Positions 44,912 to 56,525 of a stretch of 64,000 bases of DNA are shown piece by piece; position 1 is the stretch's first letter; every line of letters starts with the position of its first letter. Source of the stretch: Takakia lepidozioides. Its lineage: Eukaryota; Streptophyta; Takakiopsida; Takakiales; Takakiaceae. Below the pieces are notes generated by a model. It was not told where the DNA came from and searched no databases. It worked only from the letters and a program-made list of their open reading frames with translations. The stretch spans positions 9,548,001-9,612,000 of the forward strand of contig CM060732.1 of NCBI GenBank assembly GCA_030704615.1, in the 5' to 3' direction. The position numbers were made by a program, and so were the translations under genes.

Positions 44912-47900
44912 ATGGCGGAAAACCCGAGCGCTACAGTGTACTGCCCTCATCACGAGCATAGAGCTTCATTTCCGTGCAGAGGGGACATCTGCCGGGTGAT
45001 GGAGAAATATCTGTGCGTTCGATACCACCTGAAACCGGGGTCGGTTTTTTTTGGAGGAGGAAATGAAGGACTCAAACGGCCTTGTTGTCGAGAGTATTGT
45101 TGTGATCCACGATGATTTCGGCGATGGCAGGGAATGGCGAGTTCCACCATCGGACAGCGTCATATACAGGGCTGTTGGGGACTTCATTTGCCCGCCAAAT
45201 GCACCTTCTATCCTGGCGCCTTCCACGAAACAATCCGCGAATCAGAGAGTGGCTACCTCAAAGAGAGAAGTCCGCAACGAAGTAAATCCAGAGCCGAACC
45301 CATCCATGAAGACGAGCGAGAACCGGGTTGTTCACAACCTGTCCGACTCAGACGAGGTCATGGAAGTTCCGAGGTCGTCCTGGAGATCAGGCAAGTCCTC
45401 AATGGACGTCAGTGGAGGAGGGAGTCATATTCCCAGCACGAGCACCGCAGTTCGATCTATTCTTGAAATTCTGCGAGGGCTTCACCTGGAGGGACACCGG
45501 TCGGAGCTGGCCGGGCTGGACTACAACAAGTTTGCAATTAAATCGGTTACATGCCTTCTCGCCGACGTCGACGGTAATATCTTCTTTGAGTTCCCTCCTC
45601 GGGCGGACTACTCGAGGGCGTCCGGAATGTTGACAGATATGGATAGAAAACATGACAGTCATCCTTGGTGCGTTACCAAAACCACCAGCATGAAGATGCT
45701 CGATGGTGTGCGGGTACGCTACGTTGTTTGTGCGGGCGCGTTGCGGTGTTTCTCCCCAACTTGCTTCCACTTTAAATCCAGAGGTCACAGGAACGAGACC
45801 GATTGGACAGGCACAGCTCATCAACCATTTCGAGCTCAGGAGAAGGTTCCGAACTCCACATTTAAGTGTGTGCATTGCAAAGAACCACCACACTGCATGT
45901 CTGTTTGTAATGCCAAGCAATTCTATGTGTTGCACCGTTTCCCTGACCTCACCCGAGCTTGCATACACGTTGGTTCCCATTGTCACAAATTGGCGAGGGG
46001 GAACTCGCGGGAGGCTGCCCACGAAGCAGAGCAGCTCGTTCAGGAGGAGGTTAAGTTGAGACCGGGTGCCAAACCCAAACAGATACAGCTCCAAGCCGCC
46101 CATAAGATGGCATTGGCCAGAATTATGTCGGAAGACGGCTCCGATAGAGTTCCTCTTGACGAGAAGGAAATGGAGGCATTGCTGGAGTCGGTGTCCCACG
46201 TATGTTCACTGAATGTCCGAAACCACATTGTCTCATGCAAACAGAAAATTGGGCGTGGCTCGGATATGCACTCCATTCTGGAGGTGAAGCAACGATGTGG
46301 ATATGACTACATTCATGGAAGTAGGTTTCCAGGACAAGGGACTGAGGTAGATCGTTGTTTCGTATTCAAAATGTCCACGTGTGGACCTGGCAGCGGCGTC
46401 GAACTGGTCGATAGGATGACGAGTGGGGACTTGTCAAACAGTTGGGTCATGTTCGATCATATCAAGCGAATTACAAATCACCAGTGGGTGACAATGGGTG
46501 CACATGTCTACGACACCCACTGCAGGATGCTAATGACAATTGCTATTTGTGAGATGAAAGGAGAGGACACACAATCGGAGATGCTTCTTTGGCAGGGAAT
46601 AAACAAACAGATGGCCAAGGCGGGATTGCCCCCTCCGAAATTCCGTGGTTTCATGGCGGACAACACACAAGCAAATTGGGCTGCCATCCGAAGGGTGTAC
46701 GGGCAAGACCCCAATGTTCCCATGGAAGGCAAGGAGAGATCTTGTGGGTTCCATTTTCTGCAGAGCCTTTCGCAGTACACAACCAGGCTCGTGGCGCCAG
46801 ATTTTAGAGAGGAGCACCGTTCCATGTGCCTTGCGTGGAAGCGCGCTCCCACCTTGGATGATGCAGAGACACAGTTTGCATGTATACGGGCTTGGTGGAC
46901 ATCGTCAGGTGCTGTAAGGAAATCAGACGAGGGAGCAATGGTCAGTTGGCTAGCATGGTGGCATTATCGTTTCCTCCAGTTCGGCGACTATATGCGGGAG
47001 GTGAGTTGCATGAATTCGCGTCCCGTTGAATATTATTCTTGGCCATATTTGTAACTTGCTTGTAACCTCAACATGTGCTTGTGCAGGAAATGTGTCTCGA
47101 CTCCGACACCGACATGCCCATGAGAAACATGGCCGAATCAGTGCATTCTTCCTGGCGTGCCTCCTCTGCGGCGCATCTGGTGGACATCCTCACTGCCACA
47201 ACGGAGGACATTGTGAGGTCAATTATGCAGCAATGCAGGTACAACGAGTTCTTGAAAGGGAAACAGTGGGGCTTGGGGCCGGACAGGCAGGAAATGCTGA
47301 TGCGGACTGCCTCTAGATCGAAGAATCCTCGGAAGTGGGCGGCGGCCTTGCGAGAGGGCCTTCGGGACACGCCATTGTTGCGAAGAGGCCAACATTTGGA
47401 AGGAGATGTTCATACCCGTCGAGTGAGACGAAGACTTGATGAGGCACCTGGCGGAGAAGAGGATTCATGGTGAGCTGACAAGAATATTCGCACGCTCCCT
47501 CGTGGTCCTGTGATGTTGCCCGAGGAGGTCTCGTCGAGCACTGCAAGTCCTGCACGTTCAAGATTGCCATCTCCTTTGAGCACAGGGCGCGTGCCCCGGC
47601 AACATAACGAGCCATCTGTAGTAAAGCAGTACAACATTCCCATTGTGGAGACAAAGAGTGTCGGAGTCACAGTGGAGAATTGCGAGAACATTGCCGGCAT
47701 TTCGAGGGAAGTGTTGCGCCATCCGGGTGGATACGAGAGCACGCTATGGTGAGATGATTCGGAGGAACCCACACGGTGCTGTACCTGCACCTTGTTTCAG
47801 CGGCAGATTTTTGACTCCCACATTTGCTCACGCCACAATGCAGACATTTTGGTTCTGTAGGCACGACATAATGACCTGTGTATTTGGCAAGCCCAAGTAC

Positions 47901-48506
47901 GGGATTCAGGGAATGGCGGAGCCTCCGGGCGTCTGGCCTGTTGCACCGGGTTGCAGCCTCTCTTAGAATGAGGCGGATGCTCTATCTGCAGCAGGATTTC
48001 GAATGGTGCAACGCACAGACATCCCGGCCCACGCATTTCCGGTTCCTCAGACCCAGCCATTGCAGACTGCTCGGTCCAGTAGAGACGGATTGGACAATTC
48101 TGCACATCCCACAATGCGATTTGGAAGAGTGAAGAGACGACACCCTCCCAACAAGTTGAATGAGACTCGGATTGCCAATGCTCTTGGGATGGCTTGCACT
48201 ATTCAGAGCTCCGTGGACGTACCCCCACCCGGCCTTGGGCGTGTGTATCGGATGGCAACGGCCGGCTCGGCTGTACGCGACGATGTATACACAATTACGA
48301 TTGGAGTGGAGCCGACTTGCAATTGTACGGACTTCTCGTTGATGGAAGCAAAGAAGGGTTCGAAGTATTATCCGTGCAAACATCTGTATTATATTTACCT
48401 GAAGAGGTTGAGGATGAACGTGACTATTGATGACTTTATTCATGCACCGGCGTTGAGCGTGAACGAGCTGCACAAACTCCTCCTTAGGGATTCCAGAAAT
48501 CATTGA
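44912..48506 (+). pseudogene. DDE transposase with SWIM zinc finger (copy A)
   Basis: ATG at 44912; exons 44912-47000 and 47087-48506, same intron as in B. After a one-base insertion in a T run near 45050 the frame is open for 667 codons. Catalytic residues: Asp in TMGAHVYD (about 46510), Asp in FRGFMADN (about 46660), Glu in NMAESVHSSW (about 47135). SWIM finger CNCTDF (48317 on) and PCKHLYY (48370 on) is in frame here, unlike in B. Lesions specific to A: TGA at 47471-47473, an extra A near 47655, TAG near 47965. The central Glu-rich linker and Cys clusters match B. DDE transposases cut and join the element ends; SWIM fingers bind DNA or protein (family knowledge). Confidence 0.82.
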
Positions 48507-48654
48507 TGGGGCAAAGGGAATCCTCCATATGGATATTTTCAATTGCATTTTGTTGTATCAGACTTTTTTTTGCAGTGTAATGAAATGCACCCCAAAACTC
48601 CTGGAATGAGGCAATATTCCATTCAAACTGAGATCCAACAGAAGCAGTTGTGGG

Positions 48655-49100
48655 GCCATTTCTGGAAAAATGGCGCCGAATTTCTCTTTTTGGGGCTGAA
48701 AACTGGCTAAGTCCCAACATGCACTGGTACCTGTGTCTGGGAAAATGGCGCCAAATTTCTCTTTTTTGGGCCGAAAACTAGCTAAGTCCCAACATGCACT
48801 GGTACTGTGTCTGGAAAAATGGCGCCGAATTTCTCTTTTTTGGGCCGAAAACTGGCTAAGTCCCAACATGCACTGGTACAGTGTCTGGAAAAATGGCGCC
48901 GAATTTCCCTATTTTGCGCCGAAAACTGGCTAAGTCCGAACATGCACTGGAAAAATGGCGCCGAATTACCTGTCATGAGGGGACCTATAGCCGCGGAATT
49001 CGGCACCATTTTTCGCCAGAGAGACCTATTACCGCGAAATACGTCGCCGTTTTTTCAGGTTACGGACCCTATTACCGCGAAATTCGGCGCCATATTTGCA
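48655..49100. repeat. Terminal repeat array of A (GGCGCC units)
   Basis: Five units of 72-75 bp: AAAAATGGCGCCGAATTTCT, CTTTTTTGGGCCGAAAACTG, GCTAAGTCCCAACATGCACT, GGTACTGTGTCTGG, then degenerate copies. Mirror of 21640-22300. Confidence 0.8.
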
Positions 49101-49295
49101 CATGTCGCTGGGAATTGGCATGAGCGGAAGACGAAATATCATGAGCACAACTGTCAAAACTGCAATTTTCCCTTCAAGGGGCCGAATAATATATTTGTTT
49201 TTCCTGACACATTGCATTAAATTATTATTTTTATTGTTTTTTATTTTTGAAATTTGTACTTCTGCTCATGAAAACCGATTGTCTCACTACTCCGC

Positions 49296-49338
49296 TCATG
49301 CCGCTCATGCCGCTCATGCTCATGAAATAGCAAACCTC
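49296..49338 (-). repeat. Terminal inverted repeat of A, transposase side
   Basis: Read inward: GAGGTTTGCTATTTCATGAG, then CATGAGCGGCATGAGCGG. Confidence 0.9.
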
Positions 49339-49346
49339 GAAGTCAC
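49339..49346. repeat. Right target-site duplication of transposon A
   Basis: GAAGTCAC, partner of 14655-14662. Confidence 0.95.
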
Positions 49347-50561
49347 TTCATTAATGAGACCATTGAATTATTGACTAAAGAGTTCATGATTGTGCATAGG
49401 AAGAGTACAACATATTACCCACAGGGTAATGGGCAAGCAGAGGCTACCAACAAAATACTATGTACTATCTTGGCTAAGATAGTCAATGCAAACAGAACGG
49501 ATTGGGATACAAAGCTGCTGACAGCTTTGTGGTCATACAGGACTTCATATAAAGTCACCACTAAGTATACACCATTCCAATTAGTTTATGGTATGGAAGC
49601 TTTACTTCTAGTGGAATTCCTGTTACCTACCATGAGAACGGAATGGGGAAAGAGAATGGAATTGCAAGATTCAATTAAGGTTAGGAAACATGAATTATAC
49701 CATGTGGAAGAAGTACGTGCTGATGCAGCTGATAACATGACCAGAATTCAGATGAAGAGAAAGGAACAGTTTGATGAAGGCAAGTTAAAGACTTTTAAGA
49801 TGGGAGATTTGGTTCTCTGGTTGCAGAAGAAGGGAAAGATTAAAGCTTCTAAGCTTAAATCACCATGGAAAGGACCTTATGTCATACAGAAGATGTATGA
49901 TAACAACACCGCCATGTTACAAACCATTAACAAAGAGATGCTGGGAAGAGTCAATGCCAATAAGTTGAAGGGGTACAGCGGTATCCATGACAAACCATTG
50001 CAGCATGATTTGCATGTTGAAACGCAAAAGCAGTCACGGGCTGCGCCAGTGATACCAACAGAGTATGGAGCACTTGTCGCTAGGCCGAGGGTATATGACC
50101 AGGGCGGACAGTACAGGCGCGACACAGCCTATCACAGCCCATCACGGCGCGGCACAGTCTATCACAGCTTACCACAGTGCAACACAGCCTATCACAACGT
50201 ACCACAGTATGACACAGCCTGTCACAGCTCAACACAGCCTACTAGGGTTACACAATCCATAGAATCAGTGACAGGTGGACACAAGATAACTTCAGGGAAA
50301 TGGCCGGCGGAAGAAAGGACGGAAGCCAGTTTAGAAATGGACACGTGGAAGTCAGGCCGCGACACACAGCTGAGAAGGAAGTGCAAGAACAGGTGTCATC
50401 AAGAAAGAGGACAAGAGTGGCCGTCAAAGTACCTACTTAGCACGTCAATTCGGATGAATGGCGGGCCCATTAATGAATACGGAAAAAGGATAACGGAACA
50501 AACGACAAGTACAGAAAAGCGAAATTCTTGTCACATGTGTTATCCTAGTGGACTGGTATAG
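49347..50561 (+). pseudogene. Integrase C-terminal half and zinc-knuckle tail of F
   Basis: Continues the integrase cut at 14662: INETIELLTKEFMIVHRKST, then TYYPQGNGQAEATNK with the catalytic Glu, then SPWKGPYVIQKMYDNNTA (the C-terminal GPF/Y-like module). After about 50000 a tail begins that repeats Thr-Ala-Tyr-His-Ser units, and it ends in a half zinc knuckle (CHMCYPSG) before a stop at 50561. The same tail at 2150-2846 has the full knuckle. This part is open over nearly 400 codons, better preserved than the RT. Confidence 0.85.
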
Positions 50562-50570
50562 CTTGAGTCG

Positions 50571-52030
50571 AAACTTTCTATACAAAATCCCATCACCCAA
50601 CAATTCCACATCCAATCCAGGCTGGTTGGTACAAAGTTTCGCTGTGTGAAGTTTTCCTTCAATGTGATTTCTTCTCAGGCTATTTGGTACAAAGTTTCCC
50701 TGTGAGAAATTAGCCGTGGGCGAGGACCTACAATTTGAGGTGAAGTCTCACCGCACACTCTCGCGCCTGTTATGGAGAAAAAGCCACGCCTATAGGGTAA
50801 TATGTTCATCAGGTATAGGGGCTACTTGTTCTTTATGTGTTAGTTTCGCATAATGTTTAGTTTCGCCAAGTTCGTTTTGCTGTGGAAATTTCGCGGAAAT
50901 TTCGTGGAAATTCGGGGAATATGCCCTTGTGCTCACGTGAGCATGCTCACGCGCTACCCAACCTCGTATTTCAACAATCGTGAGCATGCTCACGTGCTAC
51001 CCAACCTCGTATTTCAACAACAAAGCAAATAACACTTCAAGTTGCAAATCACATCACACAAATGAAACACTCGCATCATAAGGGAATGATGATTACTTGT
51101 GTCAACTTCTCAGTTTTATTTTATTTTATTTTAAATGAACAGGGGATAGTGGCCCTGGATGAATATTTTCTTAAGAATCATTTGAGGGGAAAAAAATTAA
51201 ACCCTTGAAGGCCAAAGGCCGCCATAAAGCCCAAACGCACGGCATGCCCTGACGGATACCCCGAAGAACAATAACTGTTGCGTAGATATTGAAGGAAAGC
51301 ATGGACCTGGAATGAGACTTTTCCATAAGCAAGTAACGGTGCGAGATGTAGAAAACGATCCTAGACACAATGCAGAGAAGCGAGTTGCATCTCACAATCA
51401 AACAAAAGACTAGTAGTATTAAATTAACCGTACTCACTAATCAACTTTTTTATTTTTTTATTTTCTCTTGGTTAAATGAGGACGGAGGCTCACAAATTCA
51501 TTGCAGAAGGTGGAAAAAATAACCACCAGTAAGGTTGTGAAGGCTTACAGTGGAAAACCTCCCGGTGACCATGCAACCTAGCAAGAGCAAAACTGCATAC
51601 TACAAGTGAATCCAAAAAATTGCCAAGAGAATGTGAAGCAAGAGATTGTAAGGTGATAGGCGGGAAGACGGTAGTGGTCGGGAGCCAAGAAGACGTACAA
51701 AAAGATGCATGGGGTAGGAAGAAGATGCAAGAGGGTGGGTTTGTGGGGAGCTTGAGGGCTGCCGCGCAGAGGGGTCATTCCTAATTCTAGAACTTCAACT
51801 GGGTCTTGGGCTTAAGATCCCCACCACGTCGATGACGCCAGTTGTAGTTACCCTCCTCCCCCTCACCAGGGGACTTCCCATTGCGACCACATCATGTTTG
51901 TGTGCGTTTGTAGTGCGTGTGCAACGTTTCGAATCACGCTTGTGGACTCTAGCTGCTGATGCCAAGGCCACTCTTAGGTGAACAAGGAATGCAGTTGCCT
52001 TCTATCTTGATGGTTTAGACTGTAGGTGTC
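50571..52030. other. Non-coding stretch
   Basis: No credible gene. Holds a 44-bp tandem duplication at 50937-51018 (GTGAGCATGCTCACG ... ACCTCGTATTTCAACAA), a pair of TTGGTACAAAGTTTC words near 50630 and 50680, and A/T-rich runs near 51110-51140 and 51445-51465. Confidence 0.4.
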
Positions 52031-52036
52031 GTAGTT

Positions 52037-52061
52037 TAGGTTTAGGGTTTAGGGTTTAGGT
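52037..52061 (+). repeat. Telomere-like TTTAGGG run
   Basis: About three copies of TTTAGGG (GGTTTAGGGTTTAGGGTTTAGG), the plant telomere word, at an interstitial site between two copies of a GACTGTAGGTGTCGTAGTTT segment. Confidence 0.6.
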
Positions 52062-52118
52062 GGTTTGACTGTAGGTGTCGTAGTTTCAGTATGGTGGCTG
52101 TATGCCTTCGGAGTCTTT

Positions 52119-52480
52119 CTAGTGAAAGCATGAGTCGGAAAGACGGGTGCCGAGCAACCTGCCCTTGCCTCGGGTGAGATCGAAGTCTTGATGAAGTTGC
52201 CTCCTCCGTTGGCCCGAAGCTCTGGGAAGAGCTGCACATAGGGACACCCAAGCTTTTCTCCCCTCAATCATCAGATCCCAATAAACATTGAAGAGATTGG
52301 ATCTGGTGCTGGGGAGCTTACCCTCGAAGACAAAAAGGCAGCGAGTTTTCCATATGGCCCACACGGTGTGAGCATGTAGGCAAGCCCAAACCGGATAGTT
52401 GAGCATATGTTGTCTTGGCTGGTGATTTAGAAGCGAGAGAGGGGGGAGGAGAGACTGGGAGGTTGTTCCAGTTAGAGTAG
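52119..52480 (-). pseudogene. Non-LTR retrotransposon (LINE) C-terminal fragment
   Basis: The minus-strand peptide HTVWAIWKTRCLFVFEGK has the W.IW..R...F pattern found after the zf-RVT region of plant LINE polymerases, followed by LPSTRSNLFNVYWDLMIEGR. No catalytic part is present. Transposon G starts shortly beyond its upstream side. Confidence 0.5.
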
Positions 52481-52717
52481 AAACAAAGTACTTTTGACCA
52501 AATCCTACAAGATCTATGATATAGTATCAGACGAGGTTGAGTTTTTCATGAGCAGAGACCCAAGATTCCATGAGCAGATACTGCCGAACACGGCATTATC
52601 CGGCATCCGGGGGAATATTCCTCGCCGAACACAACTCCGAATTTGCGTCGAGCTTGTACCGAACCTATTTTTTCTATCCTTGAATTCACGAATCAAGGTC
52701 CAGTGGCGGAGCCGCGG

Positions 52718-53530
52718 CACTGTTCGACGTCGAACAGTGCCAGGTTGTTGAGCGGAAAAATTGAGAGATAAACAAAAACGAGGGGATGAGGGGATGGTCC
52801 ACAATGGTAGCAAGATTGGAGATAATCTTTAAGTGTAATGGAATCCATCAGATCTAAAGAGTATTCCCAACCACTCCCATTGTGAGCCCCAACCACATCC
52901 CGCGAGTATGAAACCTATGAGCCTGTTTGGATATATAAGGAAAGACGAACTCCAGGTGCAAACGATATGGGATAAAGATGTGGAAGGTCCAATTTGAAAC
53001 CATTCCAAAAAAGGCCCAAAATGACACAAACTGCCTTGACGAATATGAAATTAAGTAAGTTCCAAGTAGACTTCTAAAGGAAATGAGAGAGGATGAATCG
53101 GCCAATCACGCCTCTCAAAATGGCCGCGTAAAAGTATGACGGCGTGGCCGTTCCAGGAGGTACCGACCGTTTTCAGCCGCTTCCGGGCAATAGAAAACAG
53201 CACCGCAGCTCCCGGAGCGAAGTGTCGGCGGCAATGTTCGACGTCGAACGCCCAAATAAAAATCTGCGGGACTTTCTGAGATCTCAAGATGAAATGTGGA
53301 AATGGATGAAAATAGGAGGGGAATGGAAATCTGGAGGTAATTCTGAAATATCAAATGTGGATTTCTTATGAGGGCAACAGGAGTGTTCGGTGTCGAACAC
53401 TGAACGGTTGGCAACCAAGGAGCAACGCAATAACAGAAGAAAGGAAATCTGGAGGTATTCCTGGTCTCAAACGTGAATGGAAATCTGAGGGCAACATCAC
53501 TGTTCAGTGTCGAACACTGAACTCCAGTCA
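52718..53530. repeat. GTTCGACGTCGAAC palindromes of G
   Basis: A perfect palindrome CACTGTTCGACGTCGAACAG (continuing TG) at 52720-52741, with related sites near 53235 (GTTCGACGTCGAAC), 53385 (GTGTTCGGTGTCGAACAC) and 53505 (GTTCAGTGTCGAACACTGAA). The last two are separated by GGAAATCTGGAGG-containing spacers. They occupy the place of the terminal array of A/B. Confidence 0.7.
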
Positions 53531-53654
53531 ACCAAAGGGCAACGCCAAAACACAAGTGTGCATAGATGGATGAAATGTGGAAAAGGATGAAACCCAAGGG
53601 AAGAAGGAAATCTGGAGGTATTTCTGCATCTCAAATGTAGATGGATATACACAC

Positions 53655-55372
53655 GCCGCACCGTTGCCCAGTTGGCCTGAGTGTTGTCTGCCATGAATCC
53701 CCTGAAATTGGGCTTTGGCAAACCCGCCCGTGCCATCTGCTCGTTTATGCCCTCCCACAGATGCATCTCCGACCATGTGTCCTCCCCTTTCATCTCGCAG
53801 ATTGCAATCGTCATGAGCCTCTTCGAGTGATAGTCATAAACATGCGCACCCATGGTCACCCACTGATGGTTTGTAATTCACTTGATGTGGTCAAACATCA
53901 CCCAAGCATTCGACAAGTTCCCAATTGTCATTTGAGTGACCAAGTCGACTCCACTCCCAGGCCCACACATTGACATTTTGAAAATGTAACAACGATCGGA
54001 TTCGTTGCCTTGCCCTGGAAACCTGCTACCTTGGATGTAGTCATATCCAGTCCTTCGTTTCACCCTCCAGGATTGAGTGCATGTCCGACCTCCGGCCGAA
54101 CTCCTGCTTGCAAGATACGATGTGATTTTGCACATTCGGACTACAAACGTGCAAGACGGACTCCAACAGGTCAAGCATCTCCTCTTCGTTCAAGAGCACT
54201 TGGTCCTTTCCATCTGTAGACATAATTTTTCCAAGAGCAATCTTGTGGACTGCCTTGAGCTGCATCTGCTTTGGTCTGGCTCCGGGGCTCAATTTCACCT
54301 CCTCTTTTATGATGTCGTGTGCTTCCTGCACAGCCTCTCGCATGTTGCCTCTCGCCAAGGGGTGGCAGTGGACCCCAACGTGTATGCAAGCTCTAGTCAA
54401 TTCTGGGAGCAAATGGATGACATAATATTGCTTAGCTCTGCACATGGACATGCATGTTGGTGGTTCTTTGCAATGTGCGCACTTGAAAGTACCCGCTGGA
54501 GCCTGGCTGGAGACAATGAATGGATGATGGGTTGTGCCAGTCCAATCCGTCTTGTTTCTCCGCCCTCCTTTGGAGAGAAAATGGAAGCAGACGGGATTGA
54601 GGCACCTCAGCTTCCCCGCACAGGGACGTATCGTACACGAACACCATCAGCAATTTCCGTGCTACTGGTCTTTGTCACACACCAGGGGTGTCCGTCATGC
54701 TTTTGATCCATGTCTGTTAACATCCCTGAGGCTTTGTTTGATGAAGTAACAGGTGGAAACTCGAAGATCACATTACCATCAGCTTTGGGAGGCAGATACA
54801 TTACCTTCCTGACTGGAAATTTGGCATAGTCAAGAGCAACCAGCTCGGAGCAAGAACCATCGAGGTGATGTTGCCGTAGGAGCTGCACAATGGAGTGGGT
54901 TGGAGTTATGCTCGGGGGTACATGCGTAGCACCTGCAGAGACGTCCATGTCAGATTTGAACGGCTGTGGAGGACATGGGGACCTCCATGCACTCATCTTC
55001 CTCATCGAAAATGTCGAATACCTCCACACGAGAAGCTATGGAGGGTCTTGACGGACTCCTTTGTGGATGGTGTGGGCAGTGACTGATTTGGGAAGGGAAT
55101 GGGCATTTCCACAGCGCAATACAAGATTGTGTCTGATGGGGGTACATGCCACTCGATTTCGCAACCTCCGTCGGCGCCTAGCACAACAATGGTCTCATCA
55201 ACCTGTCCAGGAACATCCTTCCTTTCTTCTTCCAAATAAATTGTGCCCGGTTGAGCTTGAATTTGGAACAAAGGTAAGTCTCAGTCACTCTGCAAAGTCC
55301 TCCCTCGTTTGGGATCCAGGCTCTCCCAAGTTGCGGAGGACGGCAAACTATAGCGTAGGAATTGGGAGCCAT
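53655..55372 (-). pseudogene. Truncated DDE transposase of G
   Basis: ATG at 55372 (MAPNSYAIVCRPPQ), aligned with the start in A/B. Conserved blocks: YLEEERKD, EWHVPPSDTILYCAV, KHDGHPWCVTKT, KRRTGYDYIQGSRFPGQG, ITNHQWVTMGAHVYD (first catalytic Asp) and FRGFMADNTQANWATVRRVY (second Asp). The gene stops there; the Glu region and SWIM finger are deleted and replaced by repeat sequence. Several frameshifts and a stop before ITNHQW. Clearly a different subfamily from A/B, since many aligned positions differ. Confidence 0.78.
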
Positions 55373-55744
55373 CCAACAGCGCACGAAGTTGGCAAGTGCA
55401 AGGTTCTCTATAGCAACAAACCAAGGCTTAGTGGCACCTCGTACTTGGAACTGCGGAGGCCATCAACGATTGGAAGTCGCACATTGAAGTCGAGCAGAAT
55501 GTTTCAAGATACATGCATGAAGGTGGGAGCTCTGATTCCATATCGAGTATGTATGACAATGATGGCCAATTCGGCGAACCAATAACATCTCCTGACAGTT
55601 TTTGCTAAGGGTGGATCCTGGCATATTCTCGGTGCAGACATGAATGTTCGCACTGACAAGTGCCAGGAATGTTGGTTAAAACGGTTAGATTGTGCTCATA
55701 AAGACAGGCCGCATTTCAGTTGTATCGGAGACAAAGTATCCCAG

Positions 55745-56525
55745 TGCACATCCCGGAACGGAAATGCGGTGCCGCATTCCGGTTTGACATCGTCCTCTCT
55801 CTGAGTGTAAACGGATATGCGGCACCGCATTTCCGTCAACTGGGAAACCAAAGTAGAGCTGGAACGGAAATGCAGTATCCGAATTTCGTCCGCGCTATTC
55901 CTTTGAAAGAGAGCCGATAGGAATGTGGTGCCGCATTCCGTCCACTGTACCACCTGGCACATGACGGAACGGAAATGCAGTACCACATTTCCGTCCAGTG
56001 TACCAGCAGGCACACGGTGGAACGGAAATGCGGTACCACATTTCGGTCAAATGGGACACGTAAGCCATGGTGGAACAGAAATGCGGCACCGCATTTCCGT
56101 CGACTGGGACACCTTGGATAGGCAGGAACGGAAATACGGTGCCGCATTTCCGTCCGGGCTCTTACTTTGGAATGCAGCAGACGGAAATGCGGTACCGCTT
56201 CCGTCCACTGTACCAGCAGGCACACGGTGGAACGAAAATGCGCAACTGCATTTCCGTCGACTGGGACACCTTGGATAGGCAGGAACGGAAATGCAGTGCC
56301 GCATTTCCGTCCGGGCTCTTACTTTGGATTGCAGCAGACAGAAATGCGGTGTCGCGTTTCCGTCCGGGCTCTTACTTTGGATTGCAGCAGACGGAAATGC
56401 GGTGCCGCATTTCCGTCCTCTGTACCACCGGGCACATGGTTGAACAGAAATGCGGCACCGCATTTCCGTCCCAGGGAGACATGCAACATGCTGGAATGGA
56501 TATGCGGTGCAGCATTCCGTACGGG
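55745..56525. repeat. Intergenic palindrome array of G (GGTGCC/GGTACC core)
   Basis: About fifteen palindromes around GGAAATGCGGTGCCGCATTT, or with core GGTACC or GGCACC, spaced 35-70 bp by linkers such as TGTACCAGCAGGCACA and GGGCTCTTACTTTGG. Same position relative to the transposase start as the GGCGCC field in A/B, but with different arms. ORFs here are palindrome artefacts. Confidence 0.82.

Larger units (their letters stand above)
14663..49338 (-). mobile_element. DNA transposon A (ParB-methyltransferase/SWIM-transposase family)
   Basis: Flanked by the 8-bp duplication GAAGTCAC and ending in GGGGGCTGCTATTTCATGAG (left) and its counterpart GAGGTTTGCTATTTCATGAG (right, read inward). The two ends differ in the first seven bases, and the same pair of ends is found in B. 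Removing the inner chromovirus C (18656-39534) leaves about 13.8 kb, close to B's 13926 bp. The methyltransferase end is on the left, so A is inverted relative to B. Genes: the ParB-methyltransferase (minus) and the transposase (plus), both broken. Confidence 0.9.
10206..50570 (+). mobile_element. Ty3/gypsy retrotransposon F, split by transposon A
   Basis: Plus-strand element in the order gag, protease, RT, RNase H, integrase, tail, interrupted at 14663-49338 by transposon A. The integrase resumes in register right after the GAAGTCAC duplication, which proves continuity. LTRs were not identified with confidence on either side. Many frameshifts show it is long dead. Confidence 0.8.

Noticed and set aside
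22449-48506. Giant-virus or Maverick/Polinton insertion, suggested by the methyltransferase
   Set aside because: No capsid, packaging ATPase, polymerase B or protease seen; ends, 8-bp duplications and the DDE/SWIM enzyme fit a cut-and-paste transposon.
14663-49338. One giant palindromic element or recent segmental inversion
   Set aside because: Target duplications of three different elements show independent nested insertions; A and B also differ by many indels.
52037-52061. Chromosome end
   Set aside because: Only about three TTTAGGG units within a non-telomeric context.
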